Below are positions 34,577-42,250 of a DNA stretch of 64,000 nt, one piece after another. Positions within the stretch are counted from its first letter, which is position 1. Each line of letters begins with the position of its first letter. Origin of the DNA: Bacteroidota bacterium (GTDB lineage Bacteria; Bacteroidota; Bacteroidia; Chitinophagales; Chitinophagaceae); contig JAFDYD010000001.1 of NCBI GenBank assembly GCA_018267615.1, positions 18,118 to 82,117 on the forward strand. The letters run 5' to 3'. Both the position numbers and the translations under genes were made by a program. The notes beneath the pieces were generated by a model. That model saw only the letters and a list, made by a program, of their open reading frames with translations. It was not told the origin of the DNA and ran no database searches.

Positions 34577-35026
34577 ATGAAAAAGTTAATGTTGATTATG
34601 TCGGTAGTATTGGTAGCCGGTTTTACACAGGCTTTCGCCGATAAAGGAAAAGAAAAAGAAGTGAATCAACAAGCCAATGCGTCGTTCACAAAAGATTTTT
34701 CAACTGCAAAAAATGCAAGTTGGGAACAGTATAAAAATTATGTAAAAGTTACATTCACGCTGAATAACCAGGTTATGTATGCTTACTACAGCAACGAAAG
34801 TGGTCATTTGATGGCAGTTTCACGTAACATTACTTCTGAACAGTTGCCGATCAACCTGATGACAAGTTTGAGAAAAGATTATAAAGGATATTGGATCTCC
34901 GATCTTTTTGAAATGGCTTCTGATGGACAAACGAGTTACTATGTAACATTGCAAAATGCGGATGAAACAGTGGTTCTTAAATCAAGTGGTTCCGATTGGA
35001 ATGTATTCAAAACGACCGCGAAATAA
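34577..35026 (+). CDS. Secreted PepSY/BLIP-like protein, copy 4
   Basis: A 149-residue secreted protein: signal peptide MKKLMLIMSVVLVAGFTQAFAD, then QQANASFTKDFSTAKNASWEQYKNYVKVTFTLNNQVMYAYYSNESGHLMAVSRNI and LMTSLRKDYKGYWISDLFEMASDGQTSYYVTLQNADETVVLKSS. It is the closest relative of copy 3. It is separated from copy 3 by a terminator and about 200 nt, so it has its own transcription start; no clear TAnnTTTG was found. Another terminator follows. The neat duplication suggests a family expanding in this lineage. Confidence 0.75.
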   Translation: MKKLMLIMSVVLVAGFTQAFADKGKEKEVNQQANASFTKDFSTAKNASWEQYKNYVKVTFTLNNQVMYAYYSNESGHLMAVSRNITSEQLPINLMTSLRKDYKGYWISDLFEMASDGQTSYYVTLQNADETVVLKSSGSDWNVFKTTAK

Positions 35027-35103
35027 AAATCAGGTAATCTACATAAATATGGTAGCACTGTATATGCGATAAATGAGTTCGCAAGCAGGCTTTAGTTGGA
35101 ATG

Positions 35104-35139
35104 AAAAATCTCCTTTTTTAAGGAGATTTTTCTTTTTAT
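35104..35139 (+). terminator. Rho-independent terminator after copy 4
   Basis: Perfect stem AAAAATCTCCTT / AAGGAGATTTTT with a TTTT loop and a following T-rich tail (CTTTTTATA). Confidence 0.9.
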
Positions 35140-35239
35140 ATAAGTGCAAAAACCATGATCGATAAAATCTTGTCAGTGCAACCTGAAAAAATTTATTTTT
35201 GCAAACCGGATGAAGAAAAATCCAGGTTAAAATGAATTT

Positions 35240-36214
35240 ATGAAAAAAGGACCCGTTTCAACATTTATACAACATCACTACAGGCATTTTAATTCTGCAG
35301 CATTGGTTGATGCAGCTAAAGGTTATGAAAAACATTTGCTGGAAGGAGGAAAGATGATGGTAACACTTGCAGGCGCAATGAGCACGGCGGAATTGGGATT
35401 ATCATTAGCTGAAATGATACGTCAGGATAAAGTGCATATTATTTCCTGCACCGGTGCAAATCTTGAAGAAGATATAATGAACCTGGTTGCACACACACAT
35501 TATAAAAGAGTGCCTCACTATCGTGATCTCACGCCGCAGGATGAATGGGCATTGCTCGAGCAAGGATTAAATCGTGTTACCGACACTTGTATTCCGGAAG
35601 AAGAGGCATTCAGAAAAATTCAGCATAATATAGTGAAGCTATGGAAAGATGCACATGCGAAAGGTGAAAGATATTTGCCGCATGAATTTATGTACAAATT
35701 GTTGTTGAGTAAAGTAATGGAAAAAGATTATGAAATAGATCCAAAAGATAGTTGGATGATTGCGGCGGCGGAAAAAAATCTGCCAATTGTGGTAGGTGGA
35801 TGGGAGGATAGCACCATGGGCAATATATTTGCCTCATATGTGGTTAAGGGAGAAATAAAACCAACCACGATGAAAAGTGGAATCGAGTATATGGTTTGGC
35901 TGACCGACTGGTACAGAAAAAATTCCGGAGGAAAAGGAGTTGGTTTTTTTCAAATAGGTGGCGGAATTGCGGGAGATTTCCCGATTTGTGTAGTGCCGAT
36001 GATGTACCAGGATCTCGAATGGCATGATGTTCCATTCTGGAGCTATTTTTGCCAGGTATCAGATTCCACAACATCTTTTGGATCTTATTCCGGCGCCGTA
36101 CCAAATGAAAAAATAACTTGGGGAAAATTAGGAATCGATACCCCAAAATTTATTGTTGAAAGCGATGCGACAATTGTAGCTCCCCTGATCTTTGCCTGGA
36201 TACTGGGATGGTAA
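35240..36214 (+). CDS. Deoxyhypusine synthase-family protein
   Basis: A 324-residue protein of the deoxyhypusine synthase family (NAD- and spermidine-binding). MVTLAGAMSTAELGLSLAEMIRQDKVHIISCTGANLEEDIMNLVAH and GGGIAGDFPICVVPMM are typical, and the Lys that carries the butylamine intermediate is present as K296 in ITWGKLG. Bacteria lack eIF5A, so the bacterial enzymes are believed to make other polyamine products such as homospermidine, or to modify unknown targets. ATG 35240 is near a TATTTTTG element (35194-35201). A TPR gene follows 10 bases after the stop. Confidence 0.88.
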   Translation: MKKGPVSTFIQHHYRHFNSAALVDAAKGYEKHLLEGGKMMVTLAGAMSTAELGLSLAEMIRQDKVHIISCTGANLEEDIMNLVAHTHYKRVPHYRDLTPQDEWALLEQGLNRVTDTCIPEEEAFRKIQHNIVKLWKDAHAKGERYLPHEFMYKLLLSKVMEKDYEIDPKDSWMIAAAEKNLPIVVGGWEDSTMGNIFASYVVKGEIKPTTMKSGIEYMVWLTDWYRKNSGGKGVGFFQIGGGIAGDFPICVVPMMYQDLEWHDVPFWSYFCQVSDSTTSFGSYSGAVPNEKITWGKLGIDTPKFIVESDATIVAPLIFAWILGW

Positions 36215-36224
36215 AATAAAGTTT

Positions 36225-36731
36225 ATGAATAATACCAACATGGAAGAATTATATCTGGAAGCAGAAGCTGATATCAAGAATAATAATTATGCTGAAGCAT
36301 TTAAAAAATATGAAAGCATATTGTATGATGAGCCTTCCAGTGCGCCTGCACACAATTCACTAGGCTGGTTATATAAAACGCAATTTGATGACTATGCAAA
36401 AGCGGAGAATCATTTTCTCACGGCAATGAGAGGAGATCCATTGTATCCGCATCCATATTTTCATCTAGCTTCATTATTGATGGATATGGAAAGATTCGAT
36501 GAGTTAAATACACATCTTGAAAAATGCCTGAAAGTTCGCACCATTGAAAAATCGTGGGTGTATGGACGTTATGCTTTGATCGAAGAGCAAAAATTAAATT
36601 TTGATAAAGCAATTTATTTTTTCGAGAAAGCTATATTGAGTAGCCAGAATGATGAGAAAATAAAAGATTATAAACAGGATATCGAAAGATGTGCGATGAA
36701 GATGGGGATTGTGAAGAAGCATGAGGAGTAA
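36225..36731 (+). CDS. Tetratricopeptide-repeat protein
   Basis: About 168 residues composed of TPR-like helices: ADIKNNNYAEAFKKYESILYDEPSSAPAHNSLGWLY, YAKAENHFLTAMRGDPLYPHPYFHLASLLMDMERFDELNTHLEKCLKV and NFDKAIYFFEKAILSSQNDEKIKDYKQDIERC. No signal peptide, so cytosolic; such proteins act as adaptors. ATG 36225 is preferred (36240 also possible); the longer frame would overlap the synthase gene. The short spacing suggests co-expression with the deoxyhypusine synthase-like gene, and hints at a partner role, which is inference. Confidence 0.8.
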   Translation: MNNTNMEELYLEAEADIKNNNYAEAFKKYESILYDEPSSAPAHNSLGWLYKTQFDDYAKAENHFLTAMRGDPLYPHPYFHLASLLMDMERFDELNTHLEKCLKVRTIEKSWVYGRYALIEEQKLNFDKAIYFFEKAILSSQNDEKIKDYKQDIERCAMKMGIVKKHEE

Positions 36732-36754
36732 ACGCCTTCGTGCAATTATGTTAA

Positions 36755-36852
36755 AAAATTTGAGAATTGAATATTGAGTGTTGAATATTGGTTATTTGTT
36801 TGCAGGCATCGTAAATTATTTGAATAATCAATATTCAATTCTCAAGTTTTGG
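36755..36852. repeat. Palindrome of ttgaatattga words
   Basis: Left arm aaaatttgagaattgaatat... and right arm its inverted copy (atattcaattctcaagttt), about 24 nt matching closely plus looser outer matches. It lies between convergent TPR and rpiB genes. The same words occur as a single-sided run at 32867-32899. Confidence 0.8.
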
Positions 36853-36870
36853 ATTAAATACAAACAATTT

Positions 36871-37326
36871 TTAGGCGCAAGCAATTTTATCCACTCGCCT
36901 TGCGTGTCTGCCGCCTTCAAATCCAGTTTCAATAAAAATTTCTATCAGGCTTTTAGCAAATTCGAGTGCGATAAATCGTGCGGGCAAACAGATTATGTTT
37001 GCATCATTGTGCTGACGAACAAGTTTTGCAACATCGCTTTCCCAACACATCGCGGCTCTGATGTTTTGATGTTTATTCGCTGTCATACAAACACCGTTTC
37101 CTGTTCCGCATAATAAAATACCAAAAGCAGATTCAGATTTTTCGACGCTGGTCGCAACAGGATGTGCGTAATCAGGATAATCAACGGACTTATTTTCATA
37201 TACGCCCATATCCTGTACCTGTAAACCTTTTTGATTTAGCCATTTGATCAGCTCCACTTTATAATCGAAACCAGCATGATCACTGCCAATGGCAATAGGT
37301 TTGGAAAGATCAAATGAGGATGACAT
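36871..37326 (-). CDS. rpiB: Ribose-5-phosphate isomerase B
   Basis: A 151-residue cytosolic isomerase that interconverts ribose 5-phosphate and ribulose 5-phosphate in the pentose phosphate pathway. The phosphate-binding IGSDHAGFDYKVELI, the catalytic Cys in LLCGTGNGVCMTANK (family motif C-G-T-G-x-G) and the ARFIALEFAKSLIEIFIETGFEGGRHARRVDKI tail are all standard. Length is usual for RpiB. Start ATG at 37326. Confidence 0.95.
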   Translation of the reverse strand: MSSSFDLSKPIAIGSDHAGFDYKVELIKWLNQKGLQVQDMGVYENKSVDYPDYAHPVATSVEKSESAFGILLCGTGNGVCMTANKHQNIRAAMCWESDVAKLVRQHNDANIICLPARFIALEFAKSLIEIFIETGFEGGRHARRVDKIACA

Positions 37327-37360
37327 GATTGATTGGGTTTAATTATTTATAATGAAGTCT

Positions 37361-37440
37361 GAACCGCGATTTTAAACGATTTATCTGATTATACTGAGAG
37401 CTGGTCAGTGTAATCAGATAAATCGTTTAAAATCCTGGTT
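37361..37440. repeat. Palindrome with an aaccgcgatttta core
   Basis: Arms 37361-37397 and 37404-37440 match over 37 nt with four mismatches (ttttaaacgatttatctgat core) and have a loop of about 6 nt. It lies between the leftward rpiB and tatC genes and would form a very stable hairpin. Confidence 0.9.
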
Positions 37441-37448
37441 TAGACGGT

Positions 37449-38306
37449 TTAGCTCCATTCTTCCTTATCTCTTTTTTCACGTCTCTTCATAACGCGTGAG
37501 GATATGCGAATACTGATTTCATATAAAATAAATAATGGAAGCGCTACAATTGTCTGGCTCATCCAGTCGGGTGAAGGAGTAATAACCGCTGCAATAATCA
37601 AAATAGCCACGTAGGCATATTTGCGATATATGCGAAGAAAAGAAGGTGTCACGAGACCGATGCTCGTCAGCACATAACTAATCAGCGGAAGTTGAAATGC
37701 GATACCAGATCCGATTAAAATATCAGTGAGATTTTCAATATAGTCATCCAATGTTGGCCTGGTTTCGAGAATACCAGCAACTCCCAATCGGTAATTCCAT
37801 AAAAAGCTAAAAGTGAAAGGTGCCAGCAGAAAATATCCAAAGGCAATTCCAAGCAGGAAAAAGAATGTAACCCAAAAAATAGCTCCACGGGAACTTTTTA
37901 ATTCTTTGGGAGAAAGTGCAGGTTTCACAAAGCGCCAGAATTCCCAGAATATATAAGGAAAGGCGACGATGAAGCCACCGATAAATGCAATGGTAATGCT
38001 TGAAAGGAATTGCGAGCCGAATGTTGTTGTTTGTAATTTGAGACTATCAACGGACTGCATACAAAGCGCATCGCCGATATGAATGGCGCGGCCAAATTTG
38101 CACAGGGCCGTATAGCTTACGAAGTTTGAATGAATAGGGCCGGCAATGATATTGTCGAATATCCAGTCTATCTTAATAAAAACAAAAATGGCAACAACAA
38201 CTACAGCAAGAACAGATCGAACAATATGCCATCGCAATGCTTCGAGATGATCGATAAAAGACATTTCCGGCTGGTCCGGATTCCTGTTAAATAATTTGAA
38301 AGCCAT
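37449..38306 (-). CDS. tatC: Sec-independent protein translocase subunit TatC
   Basis: A 285-residue inner membrane protein with six hydrophobic segments, the receptor for twin-arginine signal peptides. The N-terminal MSFIDHLEALRWHIVRSVLAV matches the F..HL.ELR signature, and FWRFVKPALSPKELKSSRGAIFWVTFFFLLGIAFGYFLLAPF is conserved. A central insertion (about residues 60-100, including LCKFGRAIHIGDALCMQSVDSL) is seen in Bacteroidota TatC. No tatA/E gene is adjacent. A Tat substrate candidate is encoded at 61843. A TACCTTTG element on the minus strand lies at 38338-38345. Confidence 0.93.
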   Translation of the reverse strand: MAFKLFNRNPDQPEMSFIDHLEALRWHIVRSVLAVVVVAIFVFIKIDWIFDNIIAGPIHSNFVSYTALCKFGRAIHIGDALCMQSVDSLKLQTTTFGSQFLSSITIAFIGGFIVAFPYIFWEFWRFVKPALSPKELKSSRGAIFWVTFFFLLGIAFGYFLLAPFTFSFLWNYRLGVAGILETRPTLDDYIENLTDILIGSGIAFQLPLISYVLTSIGLVTPSFLRIYRKYAYVAILIIAAVITPSPDWMSQTIVALPLFILYEISIRISSRVMKRREKRDKEEWS

Positions 38307-38493
38307 TTATATTTAGATCTTCCTGAAAAAAGAGTGGCAAAGGTAATTTTAAAATGGCTATGACGGAAATAGATATGAAATTTAATTACAAAGAGTTCAA
38401 TGTGCAGAAATAGAAAAGCACTCTAAAGAGAGTGCTTTTTACTCCTAACTGACCTATGAAAAAAATCCCCCAAAAGGATTAAGAAAATCATGA
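38307..38493. other. First part of the gene-free stretch between tatC and gldE
   Basis: Contains the tatC minus-7 element, the terminator hairpin at 38414-38440 and a few overlapping mini-frames on the plus strand (for example MKKIPQKD). No tatA-like frame was found. The rest of the stretch up to 38669 is covered by the mini-frame entry, and otherwise shows nothing recognisable. Confidence 0.4.
38414..38440 (-). terminator. Terminator hairpin between gldE and tatC
   Basis: Perfect 11-bp stem AAAAGCACTCT / AGAGTGCTTTT with an AAAG loop and T tracts on both sides. On the minus strand it lies about 230 nt after the gldE stop and would end that transcript. Confidence 0.75.
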
Positions 38494-38565
38494 ATGAGCC
38501 GATGGGCGCTCCATAATTTCCTTGCCGACGAAATTCAACAAAAGAATCAGGAATTAGAAAAATAA
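38494..38565 (+). CDS. Possible 23-residue peptide MSRWALHNFLADEIQQKNQE...
   Basis: A tiny plus-strand frame with natural-looking amino acid content: an amphipathic start (MSRWALHNFLADEI) and a charged end (QQKNQELEK). It lies antisense to the gldE 3' untranslated region, just after the terminator hairpin. There is no clear promoter. It could be a peptide or the remnant of a protein's C-terminus. Confidence 0.25.
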   Translation: MSRWALHNFLADEIQQKNQELEK

Positions 38566-38669
38566 GTGGTTGATTAACTAGGGGTTAACATTGCAGTAAC
38601 GAAAGGATTAAAGATAAGCCAGGCACTGAAAGGGTATAAGTCGGGTAAAACTCTATGCTTTATCTCGCC

Positions 38670-39947
38670 TTATTTTAATATTTTCACTCGTACCATTTCA
38701 ATTCTGGTGTCGCTTACGGCGAGAATTTCAAACTCATAATCATCGATGATGATCCTTTCTTTCAAACGGGGAATCGTTTCGTGCCTGTTGATGATAAAAC
38801 CTGATAAAGTTTCAGATTCGTTTTCGGGAAATTCAAATTCATATTTTTCATTCAGGTAGTCGAGCTCAAGACGGCCCGCAAATATGAATTCTTCATTGGA
38901 TAATTTTTTCTCTTCAAACTCTTCGGTGTCGTATTCGTCTTTGATCTCCCCAAAAATTTCTTCCAGCAAATCTTCCATCGTAACAATTCCTGCAGTGCCT
39001 CCAAATTCATCCACCACCCAGGCAATACTTTTTCTTTCGCGGGTAAATTTGTTGATGAGATCAGTAGCGCTCATACTTTCCGGAACAGCAGGTATCGGAA
39101 GTAAAATAGATTTGATGGTTGCGGGATTCTTGAAAAGATCCAATTGATGTATATAACCCAACACATGGTCGATATTGCCTTCGTATACTACTAATTTACT
39201 GAGACTGGTAGAAGCAAATCTCTTTCTTCCATCTTCAATTGTGAGATTCACATCGATTCCTTCTATTTCCTTTCTTGGCACAAGACATTCCCTGATTTTT
39301 ACTTTTGGCAGCGAGAGCGCTGCTTCGAATAATTCTGTATTTAATTCCTGTGTGTTTTCATCAGCATCTCCTGATTCCTGTAAAAGATGTTCAAGATCTG
39401 CCATCGAGAATAATTCTTTCCGGTTGTCGATACGAACATTGAAAACATATTTTAATATCCATTCTGAAATCGCGGAGAAAAATAATGTAACCGGGTAAAA
39501 AATATTGTAGAGAAGATTGGTAATACTGGCAAAAAATGTAAGCAAGCTATCGCTGTTCGCGCGAAACAAAGCTTTCGGAAGAAGGTCACCAAAAAACAAA
39601 ATGAAAATCGCAGAAACAATCGTTTCCAGTGTCAGCCTTGAAAGATCCACCCAGGCCTGTGGTATGGAAGTTCTTTTTATAATAAATTCCCACAGCGGAG
39701 ATAAAGTTTCTCCAACCAATAATCCAAAAATGACCAGAAAAATATTAAATCCAATCAGGGTAACGCCGATAAATCTTGAGGGATTTTCGAGAAAGCGCGA
39801 TAGAATAATACTACTGTTTACGCCCTGCTTTTTTTTGAGTTCAATAGTAAGCCTGTTGGCGCTTACAAAAGCGATCTCAATGCCAGTAAAAAAAATGATC
39901 ATCAGCCACGCTATGATGATCCAGATAAGCGTATTAGTATTGATCAT
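38670..39947 (-). CDS. gldE: Gliding motility-associated protein GldE / CorC-HlyC-type CBS membrane protein
   Basis: About 425 residues. A DUF21 membrane domain with three or four helices (MINTNTLIWIIIAWLMIIFFTGIEIAFVSANRL) is followed by a CBS pair (MADLEHLLQESG, VLGYIHQLDLF, SIAWVVDEFGGTAGIVTMEDLLEEIFGEI) and a C-terminal CorC_HlyC domain. The strict GldE label comes from the family order in Bacteroidota; a general hemolysin-III/CNNM-like metal transporter is the alternative. ATG 39947 begins the first helix; the frame from 40064 adds 39 residues (FLVPCRLYLVPP...) read from palindrome DNA and should not be annotated. Confidence 0.8.
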   Translation of the reverse strand: MINTNTLIWIIIAWLMIIFFTGIEIAFVSANRLTIELKKKQGVNSSIILSRFLENPSRFIGVTLIGFNIFLVIFGLLVGETLSPLWEFIIKRTSIPQAWVDLSRLTLETIVSAIFILFFGDLLPKALFRANSDSLLTFFASITNLLYNIFYPVTLFFSAISEWILKYVFNVRIDNRKELFSMADLEHLLQESGDADENTQELNTELFEAALSLPKVKIRECLVPRKEIEGIDVNLTIEDGRKRFASTSLSKLVVYEGNIDHVLGYIHQLDLFKNPATIKSILLPIPAVPESMSATDLINKFTRERKSIAWVVDEFGGTAGIVTMEDLLEEIFGEIKDEYDTEEFEEKKLSNEEFIFAGRLELDYLNEKYEFEFPENESETLSGFIINRHETIPRLKERIIIDDYEFEILAVSDTRIEMVRVKILK

Positions 39948-40007
39948 AGCAACTACGAATATAAAGTGAAAAAATGAATGGGGCAAGGGAGGAGGGTGCG
40001 GGGTAGA

Positions 40008-40120
40008 AGGAACAAGGTAGAAGGTGGGAGGAACAAGGTACAAGCGACAAGGTACAAGGAACAAGATATGTCAGTCGTCGTATCTTGTACCTTGTACCTT
40101 GTTTCTTTCACCCCTTACCC
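40008..40120. repeat. Palindrome of acaaggtacaag words, unequal arms
   Basis: The left arm has more units (gaacaaggtagaaggt, aggaacaaggtacaag, cgacaaggtacaagg, aacaagata) than the right arm (tatcttgtaccttgtacctt, gtttcttt). The inner 25-30 nt match well. It lies between leftward gldE and gmk, and its words recur at 29132 and 50369. Confidence 0.85.
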
Positions 40121-40693
40121 TATAAATTCCTTGATGGCTGCTTCAGCTTCCCGGCATGCCTTTTCAAGATTATCATTCACGATGATCTTGTTGAATTGAT
40201 GTCTGAATGAAAGTTCGAATGCTGCCTTATTCAGCCGGTCTTGCATGCCTTCTGTGGTTTCCGTGCCGCGTATTTGCAAGCGCCTTTTCAATTCGTCCAG
40301 GGATGGCGGTTCTACAAATAAAGAAAGAGAGCTATCCGGATATTGTTGCCTGACGTGAATAGCGCCTTTTACATCAATATCCAGTATTGGCGTTTGATTA
40401 TTTTCCCAGATGCGAATCAATTCGCTTTTTAGTGTTCCGTAATATTTTCCTTCATACACCATTTCCCATTCTACAAATTCACCATGTTGAATTTTTTGTT
40501 TGAATTCATCCAAACTGATAAAATAATAGTCCTCACCATTTTTTTCCCCGCTTCTCTGCGCGCGCGTTGCTGCTGAAACCGAAAATGCAAGATTTGGAAA
40601 TTTCTTTAACAGGTAGTGAGTGATAGACGTTTTACCGGCACCAGAAGGAGCGGTTATAATTATCAGTTTTGAATGAAAATGGCCTGAATGCAT
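40115..40693 (-). CDS. gmk: Guanylate kinase
   Basis: A 192-residue cytosolic kinase that converts GMP to GDP. The P-loop TAPSGAGKTS is at about residues 15-24; SVSAATRAQRSGEKNGEDYYFIS (GMP-binding), VEWEMVYEGKYYGT and ILDIDVKGAIHVR are all conserved. The C-terminal half covers the lid and LFVEPPSLDELKRRLQIRGTET. The stop codon is close to the edge of the acaagg palindrome. murA follows upstream on the same strand after 66 bases. Confidence 0.96.
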   Translation of the reverse strand: MHSGHFHSKLIIITAPSGAGKTSITHYLLKKFPNLAFSVSAATRAQRSGEKNGEDYYFISLDEFKQKIQHGEFVEWEMVYEGKYYGTLKSELIRIWENNQTPILDIDVKGAIHVRQQYPDSSLSLFVEPPSLDELKRRLQIRGTETTEGMQDRLNKAAFELSFRHQFNKIIVNDNLEKACREAEAAIKEFIG

Positions 40694-40759
40694 TTAAAAT
40701 ATTCAGTCTGATTGATGGTTATTTTTGATATAATGTTGCAAATAAAAATGATTTCCCGG

Positions 40760-42073
40760 TTAGTTCACCTGTATCCTTTTTATTTCTGCACCTAAATTCT
40801 TCAATCGGTCATCGATATATTGGTAGCCTCTGTCTATCTGATCGATATTCTGAATGGTGCTTTTCCCTTCAGCACTGAGTGCAGCAATTAATAATGAAAC
40901 GCCGGCGCGAATATCCGGGCTACTCATTGTAATGCCTCTCAATTTTTGTTCTCTTGCAAGACCAATAACCGCAGCGCGATGTGGATCACACAAAATAATC
41001 TGTGCGCCCATATCGATTAGCTTATCTACAAAAAACAATCTGCTTTCAAACATTTTTTGATGAATGAGCACACTTCCTCTTGCCTGTGTAGCCACAACAA
41101 GAATAATACTTAACAGATCGGGAGTTAATCCCGGCCACGGATGATCATAGATTGTAAGTACGGATCCGTCAAGGAAATTTTGTATTTCATATAATTCCTG
41201 TGAAGGTATATGAATATCATCTCCCATAAATTCCATTTGAATGCCGAGCTGTTTGAATTTATCGGGAATGATTCCGATATTATCCAGTCCGACATTTTTT
41301 ATGGTGATGTCGCTTTGTGTCATTGCAGCCAATCCGATAAATGAACCGGTTTCAATCATGTCCGGCAGCATGCGGTGTTCGGTTCCACCTAAATAAGTTA
41401 CGCCCTCGATTGAAAGTAAATTGCTTCCGATGCCGGAGATTTTTGCGCCCATTCTATTGAGCATTTTGCATAGCTGTTGGATATATGGCTCGCAGGCGGC
41501 ATTGTAAATTGTAGTTATTCCTTTTGCCATCACCGCAGCCATAATAATATTTGCAGTTCCGGTAACGGAAGGCTCATCGAGTAATAAATAAGTTCCCTGT
41601 AGTTTCAGTGCGTGAAGATGAAAGAATCCGTCGGCGGTTATATATTCGAACTGCGCTCCGAGTTTTTCAAACCCCACAATATGTGTATCCAGTCTTCTTC
41701 TTCCAATTTTGTCTCCCCCTGGTTTAGGTATAAAAGCTTTTCTGAAACGTGAGAGCATGGGACCGGCAACCATCACGGATCCGCGAAGTTTGCCGCTTTT
41801 TTTCCGATATGTTTCACTATGCAGATAATCAATATTTACATCATCCGATTGGAATATACACGTATCGCGTTGTGGTCTTTGTATTTTTACGCCCATCTCT
41901 CCCAATAATTCGATCAGCAGGTTTACATCCAGTATATCGGGAATATTGGTAATGGTCATCTTCTCGGGAGTTAGCAATACAGCACTTATTATTTGTAACG
42001 CTTCGTTCTTTGCGCCCTGCGGAGTAATTTCTCCTTTCAATTTTTTTCCACCGGTGACTTCGAATGAATACAT
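40760..42073 (-). CDS. murA: UDP-N-acetylglucosamine 1-carboxyvinyltransferase MurA with Asp at the catalytic Cys site
   Basis: A 437-residue cytosolic enzyme that transfers enolpyruvate to UDP-GlcNAc in the first committed step of peptidoglycan synthesis. GAKNEALQIISAVLL and RGSVMVAGPMLSRFRKAFIPKPGGDKIGRRRLDTHIVG are the active-site parts. In E. coli the loop holds Cys115 (PGGCAIG); here the aligned residue is Asp (about residue 121, PGGDKIG). Asp variants exist in some phyla and are naturally insensitive to fosfomycin while still active. ATG 42073 starts the homology; the longer frame comes from palindrome DNA. DUF4290 follows the usual Bacteroidota order. Confidence 0.95.
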   Translation of the reverse strand: MYSFEVTGGKKLKGEITPQGAKNEALQIISAVLLTPEKMTITNIPDILDVNLLIELLGEMGVKIQRPQRDTCIFQSDDVNIDYLHSETYRKKSGKLRGSVMVAGPMLSRFRKAFIPKPGGDKIGRRRLDTHIVGFEKLGAQFEYITADGFFHLHALKLQGTYLLLDEPSVTGTANIIMAAVMAKGITTIYNAACEPYIQQLCKMLNRMGAKISGIGSNLLSIEGVTYLGGTEHRMLPDMIETGSFIGLAAMTQSDITIKNVGLDNIGIIPDKFKQLGIQMEFMGDDIHIPSQELYEIQNFLDGSVLTIYDHPWPGLTPDLLSIILVVATQARGSVLIHQKMFESRLFFVDKLIDMGAQIILCDPHRAAVIGLAREQKLRGITMSSPDIRAGVSLLIAALSAEGKSTIQNIDQIDRGYQYIDDRLKNLGAEIKRIQVN

Positions 42074-42093
42074 AGTTAAAAGTTGGTTGTGCA

Positions 42094-42172
42094 AAATGCT
42101 GAACGCTGAACGCAAAACGCTGAACGCAGCACTCAGGCGTTTTACGTTTAGCGTTCGGCGTTTAGCGTTGAC
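42094..42172. repeat. Palindrome of aacgctgaacgc words
   Basis: Left arm aatgctgaacgctgaacgcaaaacgctgaacg, right arm the inverted equivalent with gcgttcggcg and tttagcgtt words, about 36 nt each with a loop of about 10 nt. It lies between murA and DUF4290. The words recur at 12770 and 23844. Confidence 0.85.
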
Positions 42173-42191
42173 TTACCACCACAAGCTTAAA

Positions 42192-42220
42192 TAAAAAAGT
42201 TGACAGTATCGCTGCCAACC
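42192..42220 (-). terminator. Terminator after the DUF4290 gene
   Basis: On the minus strand: stem GTTGGCAG / CTGTCAAC with one G-T or A-C mismatch, a CGATA loop and then TTTTTT. It ends the DUF4290 transcript. A second hairpin (gatcaattttt/caattgatc) sits just before it. Confidence 0.65.
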
Positions 42221-42250
42221 TTTTTATGAACTGATCAATTTTTCAATTGA

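Noticed and set aside
36192..36224. Earlier start for the TPR gene
   Set aside because: It would overlap the deoxyhypusine synthase-like gene, and the added residues do not fit a TPR helix.
38307..38669. A tatA/E gene next to tatC
   Set aside because: No frame with a short N-terminal membrane helix followed by an amphipathic helix exists in this stretch.
39948..40064. 39-residue N-terminal extension of GldE (FLVPCRLYLVPPTFYLVPS-like)
   Set aside because: It is translated palindrome DNA; the true start is the ATG at 39947. The same applies to extensions of coaX, DUF2400, the PLP enzyme, DUF4290, nadK, murA and the 58271 lipoprotein.
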